NCBI RefSeq assembly: GCF_000317475.1 | Contig: NC_019729.1 | Span: 6,214,501-6,278,500, forward strand | DNA length: 64,000 bases | Source: Oscillatoria nigro-viridis PCC 7112 | GTDB taxonomy: Bacteria; Cyanobacteriota; Cyanobacteriia; Cyanobacteriales; Microcoleaceae | Direction of reading: 5' to 3' | Shown here: positions 8,801 to 16,747 of the stretch, one piece after another | Layout: every line of letters begins with the position of its first letter | How positions within the stretch are numbered: the stretch's first letter is position 1 | Position numbers and translations under genes: made by a program | Notes under the pieces: generated by a model | The model's input: the letters and a program-made list of their open reading frames with translations, nothing else | Told to the model about the DNA's origin: nothing | Database searches by the model: none

Positions 8801-11454
8801 TTATTATTAGTAAAATTTTCATAAAATGCCGCTAGTTCCCGTAAAAATACGCCCAGAGACCACCCATCAAAAATGATATGGTGGGCGGATAATAGCAGAG
8901 TATGTTCTGTTTCTGACAGGCGCAGAAGCTTTGCACGGAGCAGATTTGGTTGAGTTAAATCAAAGGGCGATCGCGCTGCTTCAACAGACAGTTTTTGCGC
9001 TTCTTTTTCACATTCCTCCGGGGAGCAATGGCTCAAATCTATCAGCGGTAATGGGAAATTTTTCGCATCAAAAATAACTTGTATCTGTTCTTTTTCTCCA
9101 CCAGCAAACGCAGTTCTTAAAATCTCGTGCCGCTCGATAATTTTCTCAATACTTTGCCTGAGTGCTTCTGCATTGAGTTGCCCCGTCACCCGAACCGCAC
9201 CGCAGAGGTTGTAGAAGAGGTTTCCCGGTTCCAATTGGTCGAAGAACCACAAGCGCTCTTGGGCAAAAGATAGGGGAAGATGGCGCGATCGAGAAACTGG
9301 CCTTGGGACGGCTGCTGCGGTATTTCCTGTTAGTTGCTCTAGAATTTGCACTGCCAGTCGAGCAATGCTCCTATCCTCAAACAAATCGGCAACCGATACA
9401 GTAACGCCCAAGTCACTCTCTATTTGATTTTTTAACTCAAACATTCTTAAAGAATCTAGTCCAAAGCTACTGAGCGGTCGATCGATAATATCTTGTGTTT
9501 TCCCGCTGGCACTGCAGTGGATTGAAGATTCCTCTTCAGTCGGCTTTAGCCGACTTTGGCTATTAGCCGGGGAATTCATTCCCCGGCGGTTTACCTGCTG
9601 CCAAAGGTATGCCTCAAGCAGCGACTGCCGTTCTTCTAACTCTGCTGCCAGCAGATTTTCTCGCGTGAGTTGATTGTCGATTTCCACCGAATCAGCTAAC
9701 TCTAAAACGCTACTGGCGACAACTTCCAAATTGTCAGCTAGAAAGTCAGCACAGGCGGCGCGGCGTTGAATTTTACCGCTGGTAGTTTTCGGAATGCTTC
9801 CGGGCTTAATCAGCACTACTCCATAAACTTGCACTTCATATTCTCGAACAATGCGATCGCGGATGGCGCTGATAATTTCCTCGGCATGATCCGGCGCTTT
9901 GCGAGATTGTAATTCTGGCACGATAACGAGCTGTTCTTCGCCTGCGACTTCCACCGAGAATGCTGCGATCGCCCCCGGCCGCAAACTGGGATGGCTGCGC
10001 TCTGCCGTTCTTTCTATATCTTGGGGGTAAAGATTGCGACCTCGGATGATAATTAAATCTTTAAGCCGCCCTGTAATAAACAGTTCTCCCTCGCGCAAAA
10101 AGCCTAAATCTCCTGTTCGCAAAAATGGCCCTTCCCTGGTATCTGAAAGATATGCTTGGAAGGTTTTTTCTGTCTCTTCTGGGCGATTCCAATAGCCTCG
10201 CGCCACTGTTTCGCCAGCTACCCAAATTTCTCCGACTTCCTGCGGCTGGCATTGCGTCAGAGTTTCGGGATTGACGATCGCAACTAGAGTGCCAAATTCA
10301 GGGAAACCGCAGCCGACTAAAGTTCTCGCGCCCCCCTCGCCTCCGACAACTTCTACAATGCGATCGTTTTCCAGCGCCGCTGTTTTTACTGGTAAGAAAG
10401 TCGGTGTTTCCCCGCTGCGAACCGTGGCAATTTTTAGCGTGGTTTCTGCCATTCCGTAAGCAGGACAAAAGGCATCCGCCTGAAAACCGCAGGGCTCAAA
10501 AGCTTTGGTAAATCGCTCTAGGGTTTCTTTGTGGATGGGTTCTGCGCCGTTATAGGCCACGCGCCAACTGCTCAAATCCAGGGTTTTTTGGCCATCGCCC
10601 AAGATTTTGCTTATTTTGCTAGCACACAAGTCGTAAGCAAAATTTGGCCCGCCGCTGTGGGTAGCTTTGTAGCGCGAAATTGCTTCCAGCCAGCACATCG
10701 GGTTCTGAATAAACGCGGCTGGCGGCATGAAGTAACAGGGAATTCCCAGATACAAAGGTTTGAGCAATCCGTCAATTAACCCCATGTCGTGAAAGTGGGG
10801 AAGCCACGTTACCGCAACGCTTTCGGCATCGTGGTCAAAGCCTCGGTGAATGTATTCTATGTTGTACAAAACGTTGGCGTGGCTCACCATGACGCCTTTG
10901 GGGGTGGAGGTGGAGCCGGAAGTGTACTGAAGATAAGCTACTTCGTCGGGATGGATGGGTGGCTGCTGCCACTTTTCGCCGTCACCGGCAAGCATCTCTG
11001 CACTCAGCCAGTGCAGCCCTTTGAGTTCCGGCGCTTGCTCGCATAGCTGTTCTAAATTTTCCAGGTGTCGCGCGGGAGCGATCGCAACTGTTGCTCCTGC
11101 GTCTTTGGCGATCGCGCTAATTTTCGCTAAATTCCGTTTCAGCTTCGGCGGATAGAGGGGAACCGCGATCGCTTTGGCGTACAAGCATCCGAAAAAGGCG
11201 GCGAGATAGTCCAATCCTGGCGGGAAAAGCAGTAAGGCTCGTTCGCCAGCGACTCCCAATGTCTGAAGCCGCACGGCGTGCGATCGGGCGATCGCATCTA
11301 ACTCTCGATAAGTCAAACTGGCGGTTTCAGTTTTTCCGTCTAACAGAAATGTATATTTCTGCTCTGGTTGGTGTAACGCTCTGTGTTGTAGGAGTTCTAC
11401 TAAATTGGTACAACTTTCGGTGAGTTGGTTTCCCTTAATGCTTGCGTCACTCAT
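2833..11454 (-). CDS. NRPS with fatty acyl-AMP ligase loading domain: FAAL-ACP-C-A-PCP-Cy-A-PCP
   Basis: A 2873-residue multidomain synthetase. Domains by motif (approximate residues): FAAL 15-600, with YTSGSTSTPKGV near 176; ACP with GLDSLRMFEL, Ser near 666; condensation 725-1165, HHIIFDGWS near 858; adenylation A1 1185-1680, YTSGSTGKPKG near 1335; PCP1 LGGHSLLATQL near 1746; heterocyclisation (Cy) 1810-2250, with FPLNEMQQAYWIGR and DALCIDGWS, the DxxxxDxxS signature replacing HHxxxDG; adenylation A2 2260-2740, TSGSTGLPKG near 2412; PCP2 LGGNSLLAIQL near 2804. A2 pocket reads D-M-Y-N-F-G-V-L-W; D, Y, N and W agree with the Cys code DLYNLSLIW, and GGDWIP resembles Cys-activating domains. A1 reads D-A-E-D-I-G-T-I-V, not assigned. 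No thioesterase is present, so the chain passes on, probably to the C-A protein at 2304. Predicted action: activate a fatty acid, add one amino acid, then add and cyclise Cys to a thiazoline. Two intergenic-type repeats are read in frame (6937-6975 and 9538-9587). Confidence 0.95.
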   Translation of the reverse strand: MSDASIKGNQLTESCTNLVELLQHRALHQPEQKYTFLLDGKTETASLTYRELDAIARSHAVRLQTLGVAGERALLLFPPGLDYLAAFFGCLYAKAIAVPLYPPKLKRNLAKISAIAKDAGATVAIAPARHLENLEQLCEQAPELKGLHWLSAEMLAGDGEKWQQPPIHPDEVAYLQYTSGSTSTPKGVMVSHANVLYNIEYIHRGFDHDAESVAVTWLPHFHDMGLIDGLLKPLYLGIPCYFMPPAAFIQNPMCWLEAISRYKATHSGGPNFAYDLCASKISKILGDGQKTLDLSSWRVAYNGAEPIHKETLERFTKAFEPCGFQADAFCPAYGMAETTLKIATVRSGETPTFLPVKTAALENDRIVEVVGGEGGARTLVGCGFPEFGTLVAIVNPETLTQCQPQEVGEIWVAGETVARGYWNRPEETEKTFQAYLSDTREGPFLRTGDLGFLREGELFITGRLKDLIIIRGRNLYPQDIERTAERSHPSLRPGAIAAFSVEVAGEEQLVIVPELQSRKAPDHAEEIISAIRDRIVREYEVQVYGVVLIKPGSIPKTTSGKIQRRAACADFLADNLEVVASSVLELADSVEIDNQLTRENLLAAELEERQSLLEAYLWQQVNRRGMNSPANSQSRLKPTEEESSIHCSASGKTQDIIDRPLSSFGLDSLRMFELKNQIESDLGVTVSVADLFEDRSIARLAVQILEQLTGNTAAAVPRPVSRSRHLPLSFAQERLWFFDQLEPGNLFYNLCGAVRVTGQLNAEALRQSIEKIIERHEILRTAFAGGEKEQIQVIFDAKNFPLPLIDLSHCSPEECEKEAQKLSVEAARSPFDLTQPNLLRAKLLRLSETEHTLLLSAHHIIFDGWSLGVFLRELAAFYENFTNNNLASIPPLPIQYADFATWQRQQMQGEILQTQLTYWKQQLSGSAAVLNLPTDFSRPAVQSYKGGRQLFELPERLTEAIRQLSRREKTTVFMTLLAAFNTLLYRYTGQEDILVGSPIASRNSSETESLIGFFVNTLVLRSDLTGNPTFRELLSRVREVALGAYAHQDVPFEKLVEELQPNRDLSHSPLFQVMFAFQNASEFALELPGLSLNCQQVHSGTANFDLTLELEATATGIRGWFEYSLDLFEVATIARMATHFHNLLEGIVANPAARLSDLPMLAETERQQIIFEWNNTQTNNFQNACIHRLFEAQVAKTPDAVAVQFECQSLTYRELNDRANQLAHYLHSFGVKPDGIVGVYLERSLDAIVGILGVLKAGGAYLPLDPIYAKERLAFMLEDAGVRVLLTQAELKAEMPAQNNISVICLDAEWQTIAQQNKSNPDRAVGPENLAYIIYTSGSTGKPKGVMVQHQSLANYTQAASVEYGIKAGDRILQFASLSFDASAEEIYPCLTQGATLVLRGNSMLDSISSFLQKCREWQITVLDLPTAYWRELTARLSTEKAEFPPSVRLTIIGGETALSASLNQWQKCVSEKVRLVNTYGPTETTIVATWCDSLPSAPSAPSAVKNSAKTLPIGRPIPNARTYVLDANLQPVPIGVPGELYIGGAGVSRGYINRSDLNREKFIPDPFSSKQGVCLYKTGDLVRYLPDGNLEFLDRTDRQVKIRGFRIELGEIESALSQHPDVQEAVILAREEDSGDKRLIAYLVLNSAVSIGDSAPIKNLRSFLREQLPDYMVPASFMFLEAMPLTPNGKVDFKALPAPETNSSEADFIAPETLEEQVLADIWAEILGLKQVGINDNFFELGGHSLLATQLIAKVRDRFQVELSLRCLFQSPTVASLAATIAKTKSEPDREPIKLLPTIAPDPQNRYKPFPLNEMQQAYWIGRNSFFEMGNVAIHGYVEIDSDELDLERFSLAWQRVVQRHDMLRAIVLPNGQQQILENVPAYKIEVLDLRSLDPEVAGEKLEAIRDRLSHQVLPLDRWPLFEICASKINQRRIRLHISIDALCIDGWSFQILFGDLVKFYRNPNTAISPLQLSFRDCVLAAIALENSPLFQQSLDYWRTRLKTLPPAPELPLAKHPNSLTQPRFKRWSDRLDLQTWQRLKTRTARASLTPTGLLLAAYAEVLSLWSKTPRFTLNVPRFNRLPLHPQVEEIIGEFASFTLLEIDNSKRESFEVRAKRLQEQLWQDLEHQYVSGVRVLRELAQAQGTTAALMPVVFTIDPQNAPGEDSSIFSLIQELGELVHIIGQTPQVWIDAQFTETAQGLSFSWDAVEELFPPGMIDEMFDAYCRLLQRLANEEETWQETVSFQQAFANSIEAPIPDGLLHELFAQKVALRSHEPAVITRDRILTYEELYRRANQVGHRLRNLGVRPNQLVAVVMEKGWEQIVAVLGILASGAAYLPVDAALPKERIWYLLENGEVEIVLTQSQLNQRLEWPENVRRICLDTEELATESGEALESVQEAEDLAYVIYTSGSTGLPKGVAIAHRGAVNAIAQTNQVFDVAEGDRAIAVTALHHDMSVYDIFGILAAGGAIVIPDAAQRLDPDHWAQLMVKERVTIWNSVPPMMEMLLDYAAGRSEVLPECLRWAFLGGDWIPVTLPQRLSAIVKKCRVVSVGGPTETTLWNIWYPVETVDPSWKSIPYGSPIANTRYYILNERLEDCPVWVAGEMCCAGVGLTKGYWRNEEKTRASCLTHPVTGDRLYRTGDLGRFLPDGNIEFLGREDFRLKIRGFRIEAGEIEAALNEHPAVKASIVTAFGENHSQKRLVGYIVPQQKAAPAVEELRQFLSEKLPDYMVPSAFIVLDALPLSANGKVNRKALPEPDAAIPEEKIFVAPRTPIEAMLAIICCEVLGIEQLSITDNFFELGGNSLLAIQLAAKVREYCQIELPLCDIFAGRSLAVLAENISEAKNKNAVVEEPAIAPVSRSAYRRSLSSLQ
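6937..6975. repeat. Intergenic-type CGCAGAGG repeat read in frame inside A1
   Basis: The segment (TTTAACCGCAGAGGGCGCAG and onward, with direct repeats of GGGCGCAGAG) matches the intergenic copy at 18062-18099 almost base for base. In the NRPS reading frame it encodes about 13 residues rich in Ser-Ala-Pro near residues 1493-1506, between YGPTETTIVATW and IGRPIPNA, a surface-loop position in A domains. Confidence 0.75.
9538..9587. repeat. Double-hairpin repeat read in frame in the FAAL-ACP linker
   Basis: AGTCGGCTTTAGCCGACT, then TTGGCTATTAG, then CCGGGGAATTCATTCCCCGG: two perfect or near-perfect hairpins joined by a conserved spacer. The right arm of the repeat at 15226-15451 has the same architecture (hairpin, TTAGCTATTAG, hairpin). 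Here the frame stays open and gives about 17 linker residues near positions 622-639. Confidence 0.75.
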
Positions 11455-11467
11455 CGATTCTTTTTAC

Positions 11468-11581
11468 CTATAAATCTTGTTTGCAGTACGCCAACCAGTT
11501 CCGCCAAATCCTTTCCACATAGACTTTCTGTGAATAGTTGTCGGGCGTTACGAGTCTCCCATCAGCGCGTTTGAGTTTTCA
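11468..11581 (-). pseudogene. Possible C-terminal relic of an unknown gene
   Basis: Just upstream of the NRPS start, a minus-strand frame of 37 codons ends in TAG at 11468 and reads like a natural protein end (for example TPDNYSQKVYVERIWRNWLA). It is preceded in frame by a stop and has no start codon. I do not recognise the family. It could be the remains of a gene once upstream of the NRPS, or chance. Confidence 0.3.
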
Positions 11582-12360
11582 ATCCGGGTATTAGCGCTTG
11601 TTTTCACGTTTTGTGGTCGATCGCGCTGTTCGGCAATGGCTCCGGGGCGATTTCAGTCCGAGCCAGCTTCGATATCAGCTTCATGGGCTTTACGGCTATC
11701 GACTTTAAGCATAGTAGGCTAGATGATATTTATTGTCAAGAGTAGTTGAGATAGTTTATTGACTCCTCTCATTGCCTATATGACAATTTTTTCTAACTCT
11801 TGCCATAGCATTTTAGGCGGTCGTTTGTCTATCCCTGACAAGCAACCATAATAGGCAAGTCGTACCCAACTAGATAGAGGGGTCAGACCCCCTATCTTAA
11901 AATGCAATAATTTTTCATTAGTTAACTCTTGACAGATGCAAGTGCTCTGTTATCTAATTAAGGCACTTTCTCATTAAGCCCCCAGCGACTACTTCCTTTA
12001 AGCGAGGAAAGTGCCAACCGTGGTCGATCGTCCAGAGCGCCACCGGACTGAGGAGTTCGCCCTCACGCGCCTGCTGTATTCCCAGACAAATGCCACTAGC
12101 GACGGGAGAATCGCATCGAACTGCGCCCGACAACTGGGTCGTATAGGTCGAGGCTGCGAGGCAGAGGCAATCAGAGCAAGCATTTCAGCAATCGATCTCG
12201 TCCGGCGCCGCCAAGGCGGTTGCTACATCTTCCGCAGGTCAGTTTTAGGAGCCAGATTTAGGAGCCAGAGAAGAGCAGCAACGCTCTCACTCACACATTT
12301 TGTTGTGCAAGCAACGTAAACCACATATCCGAAGTTCCATTAATTGTTGATTCAAGAGTA
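11582..12360. other. Divergent intergenic region between NRPS and TonB receptor
   Basis: About 780 bp with no convincing gene. It holds a GC-rich hairpin at 11873-11896 (GATAGAGGGGTC against GACCCCCTATC) and a sigma70-like pair facing the receptor gene: TTGACA at 11929-11934 and TATCTA at 11951-11956, 16-bp spacing. That pair is 400 bp from the receptor start and is weak evidence. No convincing Fur box was found by eye. Short frames at 12011-12319 (plus) and 11998-12183 (minus) look like chance. Confidence 0.5.
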
Positions 12361-15132
12361 ATGAACAGATCGCAGAAATTACTAAGCAGCCTTGGGCTGG
12401 CAGGAGTCGTGTCGGCGTTAGTCGCTGGGCCGGCGTGCGCTTCCAACATCGCGCAGGTGACGGGCGTTCGCCTCAACCCCACGTCAGAAGGCATCGAAAT
12501 CATCCTAGACACTGAAGATGGAAGACCCCTGCAAATCTTCAGTGGCAGCTTTGGCGAAACTTTACAAGTTGATGTCATCACCGCTCAACTGCGACTACCG
12601 GGGGGAAATGAGTTTCGTCAAGACAAGCCTGCTGCCGGAATTGCTTCTGTCACCGTTACTCGTTTAGATAACAACAGCATCCGAATCAAAGTGATTGGCG
12701 AGAGGGGTCAACCAGTGGCACGGGTGATTCCTAATGCTGCGGGTCTGATTCTCAGTTTAAAACCCACCTCGGAGATGACGGCTCGCCCGTCTGCACCTGC
12801 TCCTACAACACAGCGGCCGGGGGCACCTGCAGCACCCTTCCCACAGACAGGGCAGCCGGTAGAGATACCTGCAGAACCTTTGCCGCCGACAGTGCAGCCA
12901 CCTGGGACACCCGGAGAACCTTTACCGCCCACAGCGCAGCCACCTGGGACACCCGGAGAACCCTTGCCGCCCACAGCGCAGCCACCTGGGACACCCGGAG
13001 AACCCTTGCCGCCGACAGTGCAGCCACCTGGGACGCCACAGGCGGGGAGAGACCCGATTGAAATCGTCGTCACTGCAACGCGAACCGCAGAAAGAGTGAC
13101 CAACGTGCCGCGCTCTATAACGGTGGTAGACTCCGAAGAACTTCAGCAGCAGGTAGGGCAATCGAGAAATATCGGGGAAGCTCTGGCAAATCAGGTTCCC
13201 GGTTTCGCGCCCCCGACTCAAAGTACGGCCACTTACGGACAAACTTTGCGGGGTAGGGATGTTTCCGTTCTGATTGACGGCGTGCCGCAAACGACCAATC
13301 TTCAATCGTTTGGCAGAGAATTTAGAAACATCGATCCCAGCGCGATCGAACGCATTGAAGTAGTGCGGGGGTCTACAGCAATCTACGGCGCTCAGGCTAC
13401 AGGTGGCGTGGTTAATATTATTACTCGTCGGCCAACTGAGGAAAGGCTAAGTGCTGTTACTGAAGTGGGCGTCAGTAGCGGTTTAACAAACACGGATGAT
13501 GCTCTAAGCTTTAACGCTCAGCAGACGGTTTCTGGCCGATCGGGCAATGTCGATCTGACGGGCACTGTCTCGCTCTCTAGAAGTGGAGCTTTTTACGATG
13601 CCCAAGGCTCGCGCATTCCCTTTTTTGAACTCGGCGGAGATAGCAGCACCCTCTTCAACATCATGGGCAAAGTCGGGGTAGATTTGGATACCGAACAGCG
13701 GCTGCAACTAACTGTCAATCACTATCGGGAAACCCAAGATCCCAATGTGATTCCAGACTTTAGTGTTGACGATCGGGAAGGACGGCAAAAAGCCCGCGCC
13801 ATCCGCACCGGAGAGTTGGATATTGACGGGGAAACACCGGGAAATAGAAGTACACAGCTCAACCTCAGTTACACCAACCAAAACCTTTTTGGCAGCAGCC
13901 TTCAAAGTCAAATTTACTATCGAACGAATTCTAATTCAGGCGTTCCTTCAGATTACCGCACGTCCGAGTTTTTTGGCCCGTTTGTCGGCGTTGCTCGTTC
14001 GCGAGCCGAAAACGAACAGATAGGAGGTAGACTGGCGATAACCACTCCTTTATCCCGTGCCGAAAATCTTCGATTAACTTGGGGTTCTGACTATGTTACT
14101 GAAGATAGCAGACAGCGTTTCGACCTGTACGACCCAGAGAGAGTTGACGCAAGTGGCGGCAGGGTTTACCGGAAAATTTCCGAGCGTCCTTTCGTCCCTC
14201 CTTACACTTACAACAGCCTTGGCTTTTTCGGTCAATTGGAATGGAATATTGACGATATCGTGATTCTAAGTGGCGGAATACGTCACGAACGCGCCGGGTT
14301 AAAAGTCAATGATTATACCACTTTTAACGATCGCCAGATCGAAGGAGGCGATCGCAAATTTAACGCCACCCTATTTAATACAGGGGCTGTCTATAAAATT
14401 AATGACACCTTCAACGTATTTGGCAACTTTTCTCAAGGTTTCTCAGTTCCAGATTTCGGCCGCATTCTCCGCCAACCCCCCGACGATTTTGTGGGAATTG
14501 AATCTTCGTTAGAAGTAACTCAACCGCAAAAAGTCAACAGCTACGAAATTGGCATTCGAGGAGGGTGGCCATCCGTGCAAATGTCGCTTGCCGCTTTTTA
14601 CAATACCTCGGATCTCGGAGTGAATTTTCAACCAGTTGGCAACACAGGTCGCCTGGAACTAAAGCGCGCCCCAGAACGCATTTACGGCTTAGAAGGGACT
14701 GTGGATTGGCAACCTGGACGAACATGGGCGATCGGCGGGACTGCTACTTATATTCAAGGCGAATATGACGACGACAATGGCCGTTCCCTCGCCCTCGATA
14801 GCAGCAGAATTCCACCGCTCAAGCTAACAGCTTATCTCCAAAACGAAACTTTACAGGGATGGAACAATCGGTTACAGCTATTATATTCGGGAAATCGCGA
14901 TCGGGCATTCAAAGACGGCTCGGATGGCGGCCCAATTAGCAGCTATCTAACATTGGATTACATCAGCACAATTCAACTGGGAAAAGGGCTGCTACAAGTC
15001 AAAGTTGAAAATTTATTGAATAATCAATATTTTCCCGTGCTGTCGCAATACTTAGCTGGATTTGGCGTGGACAGTTCTAATTATGCAGGGAGAGGTTTGA
15101 CTCTCAGTGTTAATTACCGCCTTAACTGGTAA
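12361..15132 (+). CDS. TonB-dependent outer-membrane siderophore receptor with N-terminal AMIN domain
   Basis: A 923-residue outer-membrane receptor. Residues 1-28 form a signal peptide ending PACAS. Residues about 30-140 are an AMIN domain (VTGVRLNPTSEGIEIILDTE), an arrangement characteristic of cyanobacterial TonB receptors. A proline-rich linker with four 14-residue repeats follows at about 174-227. The plug begins IEIVVTATRTAERVTNVPRS, with RIEVVRGSTAIYGAQATGGV ending the plug, and a 22-strand-type barrel runs to the C-terminal aromatic (LSVNYRLNW). Such receptors import ferric siderophores using energy from TonB-ExbB-ExbD, which are encoded at 21821-25149. It lies divergent from the NRPS genes and upstream of a PepSY protein and an exporter, supporting uptake of the locally made metallophore. 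Ligand specificity cannot be read from sequence. Confidence 0.95.
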   Translation: MNRSQKLLSSLGLAGVVSALVAGPACASNIAQVTGVRLNPTSEGIEIILDTEDGRPLQIFSGSFGETLQVDVITAQLRLPGGNEFRQDKPAAGIASVTVTRLDNNSIRIKVIGERGQPVARVIPNAAGLILSLKPTSEMTARPSAPAPTTQRPGAPAAPFPQTGQPVEIPAEPLPPTVQPPGTPGEPLPPTAQPPGTPGEPLPPTAQPPGTPGEPLPPTVQPPGTPQAGRDPIEIVVTATRTAERVTNVPRSITVVDSEELQQQVGQSRNIGEALANQVPGFAPPTQSTATYGQTLRGRDVSVLIDGVPQTTNLQSFGREFRNIDPSAIERIEVVRGSTAIYGAQATGGVVNIITRRPTEERLSAVTEVGVSSGLTNTDDALSFNAQQTVSGRSGNVDLTGTVSLSRSGAFYDAQGSRIPFFELGGDSSTLFNIMGKVGVDLDTEQRLQLTVNHYRETQDPNVIPDFSVDDREGRQKARAIRTGELDIDGETPGNRSTQLNLSYTNQNLFGSSLQSQIYYRTNSNSGVPSDYRTSEFFGPFVGVARSRAENEQIGGRLAITTPLSRAENLRLTWGSDYVTEDSRQRFDLYDPERVDASGGRVYRKISERPFVPPYTYNSLGFFGQLEWNIDDIVILSGGIRHERAGLKVNDYTTFNDRQIEGGDRKFNATLFNTGAVYKINDTFNVFGNFSQGFSVPDFGRILRQPPDDFVGIESSLEVTQPQKVNSYEIGIRGGWPSVQMSLAAFYNTSDLGVNFQPVGNTGRLELKRAPERIYGLEGTVDWQPGRTWAIGGTATYIQGEYDDDNGRSLALDSSRIPPLKLTAYLQNETLQGWNNRLQLLYSGNRDRAFKDGSDGGPISSYLTLDYISTIQLGKGLLQVKVENLLNNQYFPVLSQYLAGFGVDSSNYAGRGLTLSVNYRLNW
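12880..13041 (+). repeat. 42-bp tandem coding repeat (Pro-rich linker)
   Basis: Four units, the last shortened, encoding LPPTVQPPGTPGEP or LPPTAQPPGTPGEP. The units are nearly identical at DNA level, so the copy number is probably unstable. They form an extended periplasmic linker between AMIN domain and plug. Confidence 0.85.
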
Positions 15133-15225
15133 TTACAGCAGATTGCAGGTTTATGAGGTAGATTCAATATCCCCCGTAGGGACACTCCAAGAACCCATTG
15201 GTGTCAATTTAACGTCAAACCGACA

Positions 15226-15451
15226 GTCCGGCAGGGGTTTAAACCCCTGCCTCAAAGCTAAAGTCCTCGCTTCCGAGGACTGAAGGACTCATACCAAATC
15301 CGGGTTAAAAACCCCTTTATTGCTGGAGAGGGGGAGAGGGGGAAAAATTAGCTCGCCAGTTCAAAAAGGGGGTGAGTAACCCGGATTTAGTATCATTAGT
15401 CCTCTTGAGAGGACTTTAGCTATTAGACAGGGGTTTCAACCCCTGACGGAC
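15226..15451. repeat. Large nested inverted repeat between receptor and PepSY genes
   Basis: The outer arms match as inverted repeats: GTCCGGCAGGGGTTTAAACC on the left, and the complement of the right arm reads GTCCGTCAGGGGTTGAAACC; both continue through AGCTAAAGTCCTC. Each arm is itself a pair of hairpins. The centre is occupied by a separate MITE-like element at 15291-15394. Confidence 0.75.
15291..15394. repeat. MITE-like element with AAATCCGGGTTA termini
   Basis: The left end is ATACCAAATCCGGGTTA; the right end read in reverse is ATACTAAATCCGGGTTACTC. The same terminal sequence bounds the element at 42976-43126. There is no gene inside. Confidence 0.7.
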
Positions 15452-15511
15452 TCGCGGGCCCACTAACGGACTTGAATGAGAACAGTTAACGGCTTTGAGA
15501 AAAATCTAGAG

Positions 15512-16657
15512 ATGAATTTCCGCAAACTCGCATTCAAACTGCACTTGTACTTGGGGTTGGTGGTAGGAATATTTCTAGCAGCAATTGCTTTAACGGGCAG
15601 CTTGCTGGTTTTCGGTCCCGAAATAGAGCGGTTCTTCAATCCCCAACTCCTGCAAGTAATTCCTCAAACCGAACGGATACCGCTGGAAAATGTCCTGCAA
15701 ATTGTCGAAAAAGCTTATCCGCAAAATCAAGCTCTTAGTATCTTGCTGCCGCGATCGGCGAAGGAAGTTTGCCAAGTTTGGATGCGGTCAAAGAGTGAGG
15801 AAATAGTTAGCGTTTATGTCAATCCTTACAGCGGATCAATTACGGGTGCGCGCCTTGAAAAAGAAACTTTTACAGGTTTTGTTTTGACGTTACACGCGGA
15901 CTTAGCTGGAGGAGAATTAGGTCATTTTGTTGTAGGTATTTGCGGTATAGCAATGCTAGGACTGACTTTTACTGGCTTGGTATTGTGGACGGGATGGCGC
16001 AATTTTGCTAGGGGGTTTTCTATTAATTGGAAAGCTCACTGGCAGCGGACTGTATTTGATTTACATAACGTTTCTGGCATTGTATCGGTCGCTTTTCTCA
16101 TACTCATCTCCGCTACAGGGACAGGGATGATTTTTTACGCGCCGGTTGAATCGGCTCTGTATTGGCTGACGAATGAAAAGCCACAGCCAGCATTGACTTC
16201 TCATCCCCAATCTAGCAGTTCGAGGCAAAACCTTGACGAAATCTTACACCAAGTTAATACCGTTTGGCCGGAAGCTAAAACCACTTTTATTTCTCTGCCT
16301 TTGACGCCTGAAGCAACTTTTAAGGTACGGAAAAAATTTCCAAATGACCCGCACCCAAACGGGATTAGCACTATTTATCTCGACCAATACAGTGGCGAAA
16401 TATTGCAGGCTGACAGTGTAAATTCAGCTTCTGTAGCAAATCGAATTCTCAACTCGCTTTATCCGCTGCATATTGGCAGCTATGGCGGAATTTACTTGCG
16501 GCTGGTACACGCGATCGCAGGATTAGCAGCGATCGTACTGTTTATTACGGGCGTAATGATGTGGCGGCAGCGGCATTTGGCGAAATTTTACCGCAAGGAG
16601 GCGAGACAGCAATATGAAGAATTATCTCCCCTTAGCCAGCAATGGCCTTGGTTTTAA
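15512..16657 (+). CDS. PepSY-associated membrane protein (PiuB/ferric-siderophore-reductase-like)
   Basis: About 381 residues from the ATG at 15512; an in-frame ATG at 15476 would add 12 residues with no family resemblance. MNFRKLAFKLHLYLGLVVGI is the typical opening of the family, followed by a first membrane helix (FLAAIALTGSLLVF), a periplasmic PepSY region (about 60-130), two helices near 145-170 and 190-215, a second periplasmic part, and a last helix (AIAGLAAIVLFITGVMMWRQ). Conserved His residues (KLHLYLGL, LTLHADL, DLHNVSG, RLVHAIAG) could bind haem or metal. Members often sit beside TonB receptors and are thought to help release iron from siderophores at the inner membrane; that role here is inferred from its place between receptor and exporter. 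Confidence 0.85.
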   Translation: MNFRKLAFKLHLYLGLVVGIFLAAIALTGSLLVFGPEIERFFNPQLLQVIPQTERIPLENVLQIVEKAYPQNQALSILLPRSAKEVCQVWMRSKSEEIVSVYVNPYSGSITGARLEKETFTGFVLTLHADLAGGELGHFVVGICGIAMLGLTFTGLVLWTGWRNFARGFSINWKAHWQRTVFDLHNVSGIVSVAFLILISATGTGMIFYAPVESALYWLTNEKPQPALTSHPQSSSSRQNLDEILHQVNTVWPEAKTTFISLPLTPEATFKVRKKFPNDPHPNGISTIYLDQYSGEILQADSVNSASVANRILNSLYPLHIGSYGGIYLRLVHAIAGLAAIVLFITGVMMWRQRHLAKFYRKEARQQYEELSPLSQQWPWF

Positions 16658-16747
16658 TGAGAGCGGCGTGCGGTTTGATGTGGCTGTGATTCTCCTGACT
16701 AAACACCCCTATCCTTTGAATTTTAAATCCTCTCAATCGCTTATTTA

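Noticed and set aside
12708-13103. Minus-strand frames opposite the receptor's Pro-rich linker
   Set aside because: Open only because the 42-bp repeat lacks stops in that frame; no family resemblance.
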